DNA from: JBAWWY01 sp037144355
GTDB taxonomy: Bacteria > Bacillota > Clostridia > Peptostreptococcales > Anaerovoracaceae
Direction: 5' to 3'
NCBI GenBank assembly: GCA_037144355.1
Contig: JBAWWY010000017.1
Span: forward strand, 1-32,518
DNA: 32,518 bases
Positions 8,152 to 16,313 of the stretch are shown piece after piece. Each line of letters starts with the position of its first letter. The first letter of the stretch is position 1. The notes under the pieces were generated by a model that ran no database searches, was not told the origin of the DNA, and worked only from the letters and a program-made list of their open reading frames with translations. Position numbers and translations under genes: made by a program.

Positions 8152-9301
8152 GATCGCGGCCCTCAACAAGATATCCTCCAAGGGTATGAACTTGTTTGGC
8201 TCAAAATATGAATTCACCCAGGATATCGAACAGGCGAATGGTATCCTTGTGAGAAGCCAGGAAATGTCTGAAATGGAATTTTCGCAAAATCTTTTTGCAA
8301 TCGCCAGAGCTGGCGCAGGTACAAACAATATACCTATAGAAGCATGTTCAAAAAAGGGCATAGTGGTCTTCAATACTCCGGGGGCCAATGCAAATGCGGT
8401 AAAGGAATTGGTCCTTGCTGGTTTGTTTATTTCTTCCCGGGATATTGTAAGTGGTGTGAACTGGGTTAGAACCATACCTGAAGATGTGGAAAAAACAGTT
8501 GAAAAGGGCAAGGCAAAATTTTCGGGAAACGAAATCTTGGGCAAGACCTTGGGTGTAATAGGCCTCGGAGCCATAGGCGTGCTAGTTTCCAATGCCGCGT
8601 CCGACTTGCACATGAAAGTTTTTGGATATGATCCATATCTTTCTGTAAACGCCGCTTTGGACCTTTCAAACAAGATAACCTTGTGTGACGATCTCACTGC
8701 AATGCTAGCAGAGTGTGATTATATAGCAATCCATGTTCCCTATTCAGACGATACAAAAGAACTGCTAAGCGAAAGTTTGATTTCAATTTTGAAGCCAGGT
8801 GTTAGAATCTTAAATTTTTCTAGAGATAAGATTGTGGACGAGGAGGCTTTGATTAAAGCTTTGGCCTCTGGCAAGGTTAATAAGTATGTTACGGATTTCC
8901 CAAATGACAGAGTTAAAAATTTAGAAAATGTTATTTGCATACCCCACCTTGGCGCCTCCACTTCCGAGTCTGAAGAAAACTGTGCTGTCATGGCAGTTGA
9001 AGAGCTGATGGATTACCTAGAGAACGGAAATATTTTCAACTCGGTAAATTTCCCAAATTGCACCATGGGTGTGTGCGGAACAGCTGGGAGAATTGCAGTT
9101 CTTCACAGGAATATTCCAAAGATGATTGGGCAGATAACAAATCTTCTTGCTGAAATGAATATAAACATAAGCGATATGACCAATAGAAGCAAGGGGGAAT
9201 ACCAATATACCCTGATTGATGTTGATTCACATATTAGCAGTGATGATTTGGAAACGCTCAAGGGCGCTTTTGGAATTATTTCAGTTAGAATAGTTAAATA
9301 G
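8144..9301 (+). CDS. serA: D-3-phosphoglycerate dehydrogenase, copy 1
   Basis: This 385-residue short SerA should oxidise 3-phosphoglycerate with NAD+ in the first step of serine synthesis. The D-2-hydroxyacid dehydrogenase catalytic domain holds FNTPGANANAVKEL (76-90). The Rossmann loop is GVIGLGAIG (137-145), and the catalytic Arg227 (NFSRDKIVDE) and His268 (IPHLGAST) are present. A C-terminal ACT domain (about 310-385, INISDMTNRSKGEY) suggests serine feedback control. The catalytic acid position, Glu in most homologues, reads Asp255 here (FPND, codon 8906-8908), whereas copy 2 keeps Glu. The gene ends in TAG only four codons before, and in the same frame as, the ATG of copy 2. It overlaps serC by eight bases. 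Confidence 0.93.
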   Translation: MYKIAALNKISSKGMNLFGSKYEFTQDIEQANGILVRSQEMSEMEFSQNLFAIARAGAGTNNIPIEACSKKGIVVFNTPGANANAVKELVLAGLFISSRDIVSGVNWVRTIPEDVEKTVEKGKAKFSGNEILGKTLGVIGLGAIGVLVSNAASDLHMKVFGYDPYLSVNAALDLSNKITLCDDLTAMLAECDYIAIHVPYSDDTKELLSESLISILKPGVRILNFSRDKIVDEEALIKALASGKVNKYVTDFPNDRVKNLENVICIPHLGASTSESEENCAVMAVEELMDYLENGNIFNSVNFPNCTMGVCGTAGRIAVLHRNIPKMIGQITNLLAEMNINISDMTNRSKGEYQYTLIDVDSHISSDDLETLKGAFGIISVRIVK

Positions 9302-9313
9302 AAAGGAAATGCC

Positions 9314-10471
9314 ATGTTTAAAATTGCTTCATTAAATAAAATATCCGGCAAGGGTCTAGACAAGCTTTCAAACAAATTTATACAGACGGATTTAGTAGAT
9401 GAGGCGCAGGCCATATTGGTGAGAAGCCAGGACATGCTCAATATGGAATTGTCTTCCTCTCTTTTGGCCATTGCAAGAGCTGGTGCGGGTTACAACAATA
9501 TCCCAGTTGATACTTGCTCGAAAAGAGGAATTGTAGTCTTCAACACTCCCGGTGCAAATGCCAATGCCGTGAAAGAACTGGTTATTACCGGCCTTCTTTT
9601 ATCAGCCCGCAATATTGCCGAGGCTATTTCCTGGACTAAAACATTAACAACCGATGTAGAAAAATCTGTCGAAAAACATAAGAGCCAATTTGCCGGTCAC
9701 GAGATCAAAGGGAAGTCATTAGGTGTTCTTGGTCTTGGAGCAATTGGCGTAATGGTAGCAAATACTGCTTCCGACCTTGGAATGCATGTTTACGGATATG
9801 ATCCTTATCTCTCCATAAAATCCGCCCACGAGCTTGATAGCCGGGTTAAGTTTATGGATGACTTAAATCTACTTCTTCCAAAATGCGATTATATTTCCCT
9901 TCATATTCCATTTTCCAATGCAACAAAAGGTTTCATCGGAAAAGATCAAATATCCAATATGAAGCGTGGTGTTTGCGTACTTAATTTCTCAAGGGACAAG
10001 ATTGTAGACGAGTTGGAAATTCTTGCCGCATTATCCTCAGGACATGTAAAGCAGTACGTTACAGATTTTCCAAATGAGAATGTAATCGGAAATGATAAAG
10101 TGATTTCCATACCACATCTGGGAGCCTCAACCAAGGAGTCCGAGGACAACTGTGCCATTATGGCAGTTGAACAGATTGTTGATTATTTGGAAAATGGAAA
10201 TATTACAAACTCAGTCAATTTTCCCGATTGCAGGATGGGAATCTGCAATACCCAGGGCCGTATCGGTGTTTTAAATAAAAATGTTCCCGCCATGTTGGGA
10301 AAAATAACCAACGCTTTGGCAGAATTGAATATCAACATCAGCGATTTGAACAATAGAAGCAAAGGGGAATACGCCTATACTTTAATCGACATCGACTCCA
10401 ATGTGGATGAGGATGCTCTTAGAAAACTTCATGAAGTGGATGGAATAATCGCAGTAAGAATAATAAAATAA
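9314..10471 (+). CDS. serA: D-3-phosphoglycerate dehydrogenase, copy 2
   Basis: This is a second 385-residue SerA paralogue, colinear with copy 1 without gaps and clearly a tandem duplicate that has diverged at many positions. It has the Rossmann loop GVLGLGAIG, Arg in NFSRDKIVDE, Glu255 in FPNE (codon 10076-10078), His in IPHLGAST, and a C-terminal ACT domain (INISDLNNRSKGEY). All catalytic residues are canonical, so this is the safer candidate for the main 3-phosphoglycerate dehydrogenase. The role of two copies (hetero-oligomer, different hydroxyacid substrate or different feedback) is unknown. It lies 12 bases after copy 1 with AAAGGA as ribosome site. A terminator follows at 10505. Confidence 0.94.
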   Translation: MFKIASLNKISGKGLDKLSNKFIQTDLVDEAQAILVRSQDMLNMELSSSLLAIARAGAGYNNIPVDTCSKRGIVVFNTPGANANAVKELVITGLLLSARNIAEAISWTKTLTTDVEKSVEKHKSQFAGHEIKGKSLGVLGLGAIGVMVANTASDLGMHVYGYDPYLSIKSAHELDSRVKFMDDLNLLLPKCDYISLHIPFSNATKGFIGKDQISNMKRGVCVLNFSRDKIVDELEILAALSSGHVKQYVTDFPNENVIGNDKVISIPHLGASTKESEDNCAIMAVEQIVDYLENGNITNSVNFPDCRMGICNTQGRIGVLNKNVPAMLGKITNALAELNINISDLNNRSKGEYAYTLIDIDSNVDEDALRKLHEVDGIIAVRIIK

Positions 10472-10504
10472 ATATTATCAATGCATATTAATCATGATAC
10501 TCAG

Positions 10505-10529
10505 GAGTAGGCTTCAAGCCTACTCTTTT
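10505..10529 (+). terminator. Rho-independent terminator of the serC-serA-serA operon
   Basis: An 8-bp G/C-containing stem (GAGTAGGC 10505-10512 with GCCTACTC 10518-10525) has a TTCAA loop and is followed by TTTT. It has a T-run only in the plus direction. It overlaps the last codons of the convergent BrkB-family gene. Confidence 0.82.
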
Positions 10530-11356
10530 ACTATTTCCTCGTAGGCGATATTGAAAAGTATTCCAATTACCAGGATCAACCCAACTATGTAAAACCAGAG
10601 CAGAAGCGACACCACAGTTGCCAGACCTCCATAAATTAGATTTGTAAATTTCAAAGCTTCCACATACTCAGAATAAACTATAGAAGCTAATAGGATAAAT
10701 ATAGAAGCGAAAATAGTGCCTGGTATGATTTGTTTGAAATGAAGCTTTTCTGCCGGTACCATTTTATAAGTAAATCCAATTGTAAACATATATATAGCTG
10801 CGGCAATGGGCCATCTTGCAATAAACCAAATGTTTTTTATAATGAATTCCGAGCCATGTGTCTGATCAAAATAATAGGCAATAGATTTTATTATTATTTC
10901 TCCATAAACAAGAATCGTCAAACTGAAAACTATAAGTATCAAAGTCAGGAATACTGTTTTTATAGCTCTTACTCTCTCGTGCAAATAAGAATAACTCATT
11001 CCCCCATGCTCATATGCGTAATTTGATATACGTATCAGTGAATATTGTCCCCTGGAGCTTGCCCAGGCGATTACCAGCAATAGTACAAAATTCAAATTTG
11101 CCGGTGGCGCATTGGTGAGAATTTCTCTGATTATTCTTGCCAAACCCTCGGTTGCCTGGACTTCAATAATGCTCTTCAGCCATTCGGCGGAAATTGACAA
11201 AGCCCCAAGTATCTCCCCTAATAGAATTGTCAAAGGTACAAAAGAAAGCAGGAAAAAAAACGCCAGTTCTGCTGGTGCTCCGGCATAATATGGATCTTTT
11301 ATTTTTCTAAAAACTAAAAGCAAGATGTGGAAGAATTGTTTTCTTGTCATTTTCAT
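10520..11356 (-). CDS. YihY/BrkB-family inner membrane protein
   Basis: This 278-residue integral membrane protein of the YihY (virulence factor BrkB) family was formerly annotated as ribonuclease BN, a label now considered wrong. About six hydrophobic segments are visible, around residues 20-48, 85-105, 132-156, 175-198, 208-232 and 243-272. The family motifs YYAGAPAELAFFFLLSFVPL and IYGGLATVVSLLLWFY are present. Function is unknown; transport has been suggested for the family. The ATG lies four bases after the rdgB stop, with GAGGT (overlapping that stop) as ribosome site, so it closes the operon with rph and rdgB. The stop is TAG followed two codons later by TGA. Confidence 0.88.
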   Translation of the reverse strand: MKMTRKQFFHILLLVFRKIKDPYYAGAPAELAFFFLLSFVPLTILLGEILGALSISAEWLKSIIEVQATEGLARIIREILTNAPPANLNFVLLLVIAWASSRGQYSLIRISNYAYEHGGMSYSYLHERVRAIKTVFLTLILIVFSLTILVYGEIIIKSIAYYFDQTHGSEFIIKNIWFIARWPIAAAIYMFTIGFTYKMVPAEKLHFKQIIPGTIFASIFILLASIVYSEYVEALKFTNLIYGGLATVVSLLLWFYIVGLILVIGILFNIAYEEIVKE

Positions 11357-11360
11357 TGGA

Positions 11361-11957
11361 CTACCTCAATTTAAAGTTCAATTTAATTCTAAGTTCAGCA
11401 AGAGCCTTAGCTCTGTGACTGATCTTATTCTTTTCTTCTCCAGACAGTTCTGCAAAGGTCTTTTCAAAACCTATCGGAACAAATAACGGATCATATCCGA
11501 ACCCATTTTTACCTTTTTCTTCAAATATGATATGCCCTCTGCATTCTCCATAAGTTTGTATTACTTTCCCATCAGCAAAAGCCAAAGTAATTACGGATAC
11601 GAATTTGGCTGTTCTTTTTGCCATTGGAATATCTTTCAACAACTCAAGCAGCTTGTTGTTGTTTTCCAAATCGCTGGCATCATCCCCGGCAAATCTTGCC
11701 GATATTACTCCTGGCGCTCCATCCAAGGCATCCACCATTAAGCCTGAGTCATCTGAAATCGCAGTCATTGAACAAAGCTTCATAATCTCAACGGCTTTTT
11801 TCAATGAGTTTTCTTGAAAAGTCTCTCCATCTTCTAGAATTTCTATGTCTGGATCTATGACCTTGTCTCTGGAAATAATACTGATACCGAATTCACTGGT
11901 TATTTTCTCAATCTCTTGAATCTTATGCTTGTTTTTTGTTGCCGCTACAATTTCCAT
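11361..11957 (-). CDS. rdgB: XTP/dITP pyrophosphatase (RdgB/HAM1)
   Basis: This house-cleaning enzyme hydrolyses non-canonical purine nucleoside triphosphates (dITP, XTP) to monophosphates. The 198 residues match the family. The substrate loop ATKNKHKIQEI (5-15), DDSGLMVDALDGAPGVISAR (about 68-87, metal-binding acids), GFGYDPLFVP (about 152-161) and the SHRAKAL end (about 181-187) are all present. The ribosome site AAAGGAG is six bases from the ATG. It follows rph by 11 bases; rph-rdgB is a common bacterial gene pair. It ends in TAG. Confidence 0.96.
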   Translation of the reverse strand: MEIVAATKNKHKIQEIEKITSEFGISIISRDKVIDPDIEILEDGETFQENSLKKAVEIMKLCSMTAISDDSGLMVDALDGAPGVISARFAGDDASDLENNNKLLELLKDIPMAKRTAKFVSVITLAFADGKVIQTYGECRGHIIFEEKGKNGFGYDPLFVPIGFEKTFAELSGEEKNKISHRAKALAELRIKLNFKLR

Positions 11958-11968
11958 TTAGCTCTCCT

Positions 11969-12709
11969 TTAAATATTACAATTCAAATCGCCTATAATGC
12001 TTTTTTGAACATCAATCAAAGCATTGCATCCAATTTTCCCAAGCCTTAATAGCTCAAAAAGTTCATCTTCCCTATACGGCCTTGCTTCACCTGTTCCTTG
12101 TATTTCTATATATTCGCCGGCATCTGTCATAACAAGATTCATGTCAACGTCTGCATTTGAATCCTCCTCATAGCATAAGTCCAACATCGGTTTCCCCTTG
12201 ACTATTCCCACACTTATTGCTGATATATAGTTTGTTATGGGAATTTCGGTTATCAAGTTGTCTTTTTTCAATTTTTTCAAAGCAAAGACCAACGCTATAA
12301 ATGCTCCGGTTATTGCCGCGGTTCTTGTCCCACCATCGGCTTGAATAACATCGCAGTCAATCCATATTGTTCTTTCCCCAAGCATTTCGAAGTTTACAAC
12401 CGATCTCAATGAGCGCCCAATCAATCTTTGAATTTCGTGGGTGCGTCCATCAACCTTGCCTCTGGTACCATCTCTAATTTTCCTTGTTCCTGTGGATCTT
12501 GGAAGCATTCCATATTCTGCTGTAACCCAGCCCTTGCCGCTTCCACGCAGATGCATTGCAGTCTTTTCTTCAACCGAAGCCGAGCAAATTACTTTTGTAT
12601 TGCCCATTTCAATTAAAACCGACCCTTCAGCATGAAGCAGATAATTGTTTGTCACTTTTATCTTTCTAATTTCATCATTTTGTCTTCCATCAATTCTCAT
12701 TTCTTTCAT
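11969..12709 (-). CDS. rph: Ribonuclease PH
   Basis: This phosphorolytic 3'-5' exoribonuclease trims tRNA 3' ends. Signatures are MRIDGRQNDEIRKIKV at the N-terminus, VICSASVEEK, GWVTAEYGMLPRST and GRTHEIQRLIGRSLRS (phosphate and RNA binding), then DCDVIQADGGTRTAAITGA and DLCYEEDSNADVDMN with metal-binding acids. The frame is open upstream to a TTG at 12745, inside the end of the preceding gene. The ATG at 12709 has AGGTGG just before it and gives 246 residues, matching the family, so it is preferred. It lies 32 bases after the sigma-54 activator gene. Confidence 0.95.
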   Translation of the reverse strand: MKEMRIDGRQNDEIRKIKVTNNYLLHAEGSVLIEMGNTKVICSASVEEKTAMHLRGSGKGWVTAEYGMLPRSTGTRKIRDGTRGKVDGRTHEIQRLIGRSLRSVVNFEMLGERTIWIDCDVIQADGGTRTAAITGAFIALVFALKKLKKDNLITEIPITNYISAISVGIVKGKPMLDLCYEEDSNADVDMNLVMTDAGEYIEIQGTGEARPYREDELFELLRLGKIGCNALIDVQKSIIGDLNCNI

Positions 12710-12741
12710 TATGCCACCTATCCTATCAATCATAAATTTAA

Positions 12742-14529
12742 TCAATCTTCAATATCCAGTTCCCTTATTCTTCTATAAAGAGTGGATTCGCTTATTCCCA
12801 GCAACCTGGCGCCTCTTTTCTTGCCTTCAAGTGAGCTTCCAGTTTGAATCAGAACATCTTCTATAAGTTTCTTTTGATAAATATCCAGTTTGTCTTTAAG
12901 CAGCGTTCCCTCTTTTCCAGTTTCACTCAATGTCTTTTGAATTCGGTCGGGGAGATTGCCCATGCTTATCTCATTGCCGTTTTCCATATTGACCGCATAT
13001 TCAACTACGTTTTCCAATTCTCTAACATTGCCTGGCCAATCATATCTTAGAAGTGCTTTGATTGCATCCTCTGAAAAACTGTCTATTTTTTTGCCCAAAA
13101 GTTTTGTGAACTTGCCAAGGGCAAATTTAAGAAGCAATTCCGCATCCTGGCCCCTGCTTCTAAGAGGTGGAATCACTAGGGGGATGACATTCAGCCTAAA
13201 ATATAGATCTTCTCTGAATTGCTTCAGCTTTATCATTTCTTCCAAATTTTTATTTGTTGCGGCAATTATCCTCACATTCACATCAATCGGCTTTATACCA
13301 CCGACTCTGTCTATTTGTCTGTTTTGTATCGCATGAAGCAATTTTACCTGAAGATGCAAGGGCATGTCTCCAATTTCATCAAGAAATATGGTACCCTTAT
13401 TGGCTATTTCAAACTTGCCTGGCTTTCCACTTTTATCGGCACCGGTGAATGCTCCCTTGTCATATCCAAACAGTTCGCTTTCGAGAAGCATATCTGGAAT
13501 AGCTCCACAGTTTATACTTACAAAAGAGTTTTCCCTTCTCGGGCTGGCAAAATGTATCGCCCTTGCAAAAAGTTCCTTGCCTGTTCCACTTTCTCCCGTA
13601 ATCAGAATTGTTGAATCGCTGGTGGCAACCTGCAAAGCTCTTTTTTTAACATTTGTCATGGCTTCGCTTTCTCCCAGTATATCATCAATGCTGGTATCCG
13701 CATTTGAAGAAGCCATCTTGTATATTCTTTCTCTCGCATCGGAAATATCTTGAAAAAGTATCATCGCACCGCTGACTGTGGAATTGGATTCCGTTTTCGA
13801 GCCATCGCTAATTGGTATAAGAGAGCATAAGAATCTTTTTTCTTCTTCCCTGTTTGAGCTTTTATCATTTGTATATGAAAGTTCCTTATCCTTGATTGAT
13901 TCACCATTTAAGATTACTTTTCCTATTTCATCAATATCCCAAACATAGGATATTTTTTTCCCTTCGATTTTATCTCTGGCGAGACCAAGGAGCATTTCGC
14001 ATTTATAATTGCATGAGACAATTGTAAAATCCCTGTCAACTGCCAATAGCCCTTCATGCATGGACTCCACTATTGATTTGATCTGGTTGCTGTTAATCGT
14101 TTGTTCCAGCTTGCTGGCAATCAGTTCGCCCATCCTATCCAGAAACAATGTCAAAGTTTCGCTATTTTTAATTATTTTATACTTTTGTGGCAGGTCAAAT
14201 GCTACAAGCCCTATTAATCCTATGATTTTCTCGCCGACTTTGATCGGGCAGCAAATTTCCGCCAGTTCTCCCTCTTGGGGATTGTAATCCGGATCCATAA
14301 GGGGGTCAAGGCATAAGTATTGCTTCCCAGATTTGAGCAGCTTTGAATATATAAGACCGGAATTCACATCTCCGCCCTCTTCAAAGCTTCCCACCTTCTT
14401 GGCATATCTTCCCGAACCGCCAATTATCATAAGCTTTTCGTCGATTATCTCAGTCTCTATTTCTAAAGCTGCTGTAATTGCTTCAGCGACCTGCATGACG
14501 GTATCTTTAATTATTATTAGTCCGGCCAT
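12742..14529 (-). CDS. Sigma-54-dependent transcriptional activator (sensor-PAS-AAA-Fis)
   Basis: This 595-residue enhancer-binding protein has an N-terminal GAF-like sensor part (about 1-145), a PAS domain (about 148-265, GLLAVDRDFTIVSCN), an AAA+ domain and a Fis-type helix-turn-helix at the end (GARLLGISESTLYRRIREL). In the AAA+ domain, Walker A is GESGTGKE (312-319), the sigma-54 contact loop GAFTGA is intact (359-364) and Walker B is TIFLDEIGD (380-388). It should activate sigma-54 promoters in response to a small ligand. The obvious target is the promoter at 14752-14767 of the divergent aminotransferase gene. The frame starts at a TTG (14544), but the ATG at 14529 has GGGGG eight bases upstream and is preferred. 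Its own vegetative promoter is at 14575-14603. It heads the rph-rdgB operon, an unusual setting. Confidence 0.94.
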   Translation of the reverse strand: MAGLIIIKDTVMQVAEAITAALEIETEIIDEKLMIIGGSGRYAKKVGSFEEGGDVNSGLIYSKLLKSGKQYLCLDPLMDPDYNPQEGELAEICCPIKVGEKIIGLIGLVAFDLPQKYKIIKNSETLTLFLDRMGELIASKLEQTINSNQIKSIVESMHEGLLAVDRDFTIVSCNYKCEMLLGLARDKIEGKKISYVWDIDEIGKVILNGESIKDKELSYTNDKSSNREEEKRFLCSLIPISDGSKTESNSTVSGAMILFQDISDARERIYKMASSNADTSIDDILGESEAMTNVKKRALQVATSDSTILITGESGTGKELFARAIHFASPRRENSFVSINCGAIPDMLLESELFGYDKGAFTGADKSGKPGKFEIANKGTIFLDEIGDMPLHLQVKLLHAIQNRQIDRVGGIKPIDVNVRIIAATNKNLEEMIKLKQFREDLYFRLNVIPLVIPPLRSRGQDAELLLKFALGKFTKLLGKKIDSFSEDAIKALLRYDWPGNVRELENVVEYAVNMENGNEISMGNLPDRIQKTLSETGKEGTLLKDKLDIYQKKLIEDVLIQTGSSLEGKKRGARLLGISESTLYRRIRELDIED

Positions 14530-14574
14530 TTTCATTTCCCCCAATAATCAATTGGTTAACTTCCTGTACTCAGT

Positions 14575-14603
14575 ATTTTATACGAGTTTTTCATTATTGA
14601 CAA
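14575..14603 (-). promoter_or_regulatory. Vegetative promoter of the sigma-54 activator operon
   Basis: Read on the minus strand, TTGTCA (14603-14598), a 17-base spacer and TAAAAT (14580-14575) fit a sigma-A promoter about 50 bases upstream of the activator's start codon. It would also feed rph, rdgB and the BrkB-family gene. Confidence 0.65.
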
Positions 14604-14650
14604 TAACTTTTCAAATTTGACAAATATTAATTCTCTATTGTCTGGCAGAA

Positions 14651-14725
14651 GGGCAAATAATTACTTTGGCAAACACAAGCCAAATAAATTTAAGCATTCA
14701 TTTCAACACCTGCAGGCATTTGCCC
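14651..14725. promoter_or_regulatory. Putative upstream activator sites for the sigma-54 regulator
   Basis: The intergenic region holds repeated GGCAAA-type elements. TTTGGC-N8-GCCAAA is an inverted repeat at 14665-14684, and GGGCAAAT (14651-14658) is matched by its complement ATTTGCCC (14718-14725). They lie about 30-100 bases upstream of the -24 element, the usual range for enhancer sites bound by Fis-type helix-turn-helix activators. Binding by the neighbouring regulator is inferred. Confidence 0.5.
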
Positions 14726-14751
14726 GATTATTCAGTAATTGGATATTCTTT

Positions 14752-14767
14752 TGGCATGGTATTTGCT
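14752..14767 (+). promoter_or_regulatory. Sigma-54 (-24/-12) promoter
   Basis: TGGCAT-N5-TTGCT fits the RpoN consensus TGGCAC-N5-TTGCW with a single mismatch. The invariant GG is at 14753-14754 and GC at 14765-14766, ten bases apart. The predicted transcription start is near 14778, about 37 bases before the aminotransferase ATG. A sigma-54 activator gene is divergent next door. Confidence 0.88.
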
Positions 14768-14814
14768 TTTATTAAGCGCATAGGATATCAATAAATTAAT
14801 TATGGAGGAATAAA

Positions 14815-16167
14815 ATGATTAACAGGGAAAAATTAACGGCTCAGTATGCAAAAGAGCTTGAATTATTCGAAAAAATGCATCCAAAATCGGGGGAGATTTT
14901 TGAAAGAGCCAAAGGCTCATTGCTTCAGGGAGTTCCAATGAACTGGATGGTAAAATGGGCTGGTTCATATCCAGTTTGTGTTGCAACTGCAAAGGGTGCC
15001 AAGTTTACTGATGTTGACGGAAATGAATATCTCGATCTTTGCCTTGGAGATACCGGATCAATGGTTGGACATGCTCCAGATGCCGCAGTAAAAGCAATCA
15101 CGGAATATGTAAAGCAGGGAACTACTTTCATGCTTCCAACTGAAGATGCTGCATGGAATGGCGAAGAATTGCAGAGAAGATTCGGAATGAAATACTGGCA
15201 GTTCGCTACCAGCGCTACTGATGCAAACAGATTTGTGCTAAGACTTGCCAGACAAGTAACAAAGAAACCTATGATTATTGCATACAACTGGTGCTATCAT
15301 GGAACAGTTGACGAAACTGTTGCAATAATAGATGAACATACAGGAAAGACAATTGCGAAACCAGGAAATTTAGGTCCACAATGTGACCCAGCTATTACTA
15401 CAAGAATGATTGAGTGGAATGATATTCCAGCACTTGAAGCTGCTTTAAAAATAGGTGATGTAGCTTGTGTTCTTGCAGAACCCGTTATGACAAACTGCGG
15501 TATCGTTCATCCAGATCCAGGATATCATGATGCCTTGAGAGCATTGACTAAAAAGTATGGTGCATTACTGATAATCGATGAAACACATACAATCTGTACT
15601 GGCATAGGCGGTTGCACAAAAGAATACAACCTTAAACCAGACATGGTTGTCATAGGTAAGACTATTGCTTCAGGTATCCCTGCAGCAGCTTATGGATTTA
15701 CGGAAGAACTTGGCAATTTGATAGTTAAGGAAATACCAAAAGAAGTTTGCGATATAGGTGGCATCGGCGGAACTCTTGCAGCAAACGCACTTACAATGCA
15801 TGCCGTAAAAGCAACATTGAGTGAAGTTTTAACGGAAGATTTTTATGCCAGAAACATTCCTCTTGCAAAGAGATTCAACGAAGGAATTCAAAGTGTGATC
15901 AGCGAATTCAACCTTCCTTGGAACACAACCCAGCTTGGTTGCAGAACCGAGTACTGGTTTAGAAAAGAACCAGCGAAGAATGGCGGAGAAGCTGAAGCTG
16001 CAGTTGATTTTGAACTAGATCAATACATGCATCTAGCATCATTAAACAGAGGCATACTTATGACTCCATTCCACAATATGGCCTTAATATGTCCTTCAAC
16101 TACTGTTGCGGACATCGATAGACATACCGCTGTATTCAGAGAAATAGTCTCGAATATCTTAAACTAA
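14815..16167 (+). CDS. Class III PLP aminotransferase (GSA-aminomutase-like)
   Basis: This 450-residue fold-type I PLP enzyme belongs to the class III aminotransferase group, which includes omega-amino-acid transaminases and glutamate-1-semialdehyde aminomutase. The Schiff-base lysine is K282 (VVIGKTIASGIPAAAYG), the ring-nitrogen acid is D255 in LLIIDETHT, and the phosphate loop is FATSATDANRF (130-140). YNWCYHGT (158-165) packs on the ring. It should transfer an amino group to or from an amine, omega-amino acid or aldehyde; the substrate cannot be read from sequence. It is the first gene behind the sigma-54 promoter, with ribosome site GGAGG. A strong terminator follows at 16182, so the dehydrogenases downstream may be made at a lower level. 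Confidence 0.86.
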   Translation: MINREKLTAQYAKELELFEKMHPKSGEIFERAKGSLLQGVPMNWMVKWAGSYPVCVATAKGAKFTDVDGNEYLDLCLGDTGSMVGHAPDAAVKAITEYVKQGTTFMLPTEDAAWNGEELQRRFGMKYWQFATSATDANRFVLRLARQVTKKPMIIAYNWCYHGTVDETVAIIDEHTGKTIAKPGNLGPQCDPAITTRMIEWNDIPALEAALKIGDVACVLAEPVMTNCGIVHPDPGYHDALRALTKKYGALLIIDETHTICTGIGGCTKEYNLKPDMVVIGKTIASGIPAAAYGFTEELGNLIVKEIPKEVCDIGGIGGTLAANALTMHAVKATLSEVLTEDFYARNIPLAKRFNEGIQSVISEFNLPWNTTQLGCRTEYWFRKEPAKNGGEAEAAVDFELDQYMHLASLNRGILMTPFHNMALICPSTTVADIDRHTAVFREIVSNILN

Positions 16168-16181
16168 TTTATCAGCATATT

Positions 16182-16216
16182 AAAAAGGGGCTGGGGGTTT
16201 ACTCCTGTCCCTTTTT
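16182..16216 (+). terminator. Terminator after the PLP aminotransferase gene
   Basis: A long hairpin runs from AAAAAGGGG (16182-16190) to CCCTTTTT (16209-16216), about 14 pairs with one mismatch and two G-T pairs around a five-base loop, ending in TTTTT. It separates the aminotransferase from the two dehydrogenase genes and may work as a partial terminator. Nothing convincing as a second promoter is visible in 16217-16313. Confidence 0.8.
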
Positions 16217-16313
16217 CATATACATTTGTAATTAGCGCAATGAATATTTTAGAACTTGCTGCCTGATTTATTTTCAAATTCTAAATAACTTTTTTATTAA
16301 TAGGAGAATTTAA

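Noticed and set aside
10520..11356. Ribonuclease BN
   Set aside because: This is an old label for the YihY/BrkB family. The protein is a multi-pass membrane protein with no nuclease motif; true RNase BN/Z is a metallo-beta-lactamase-fold enzyme.
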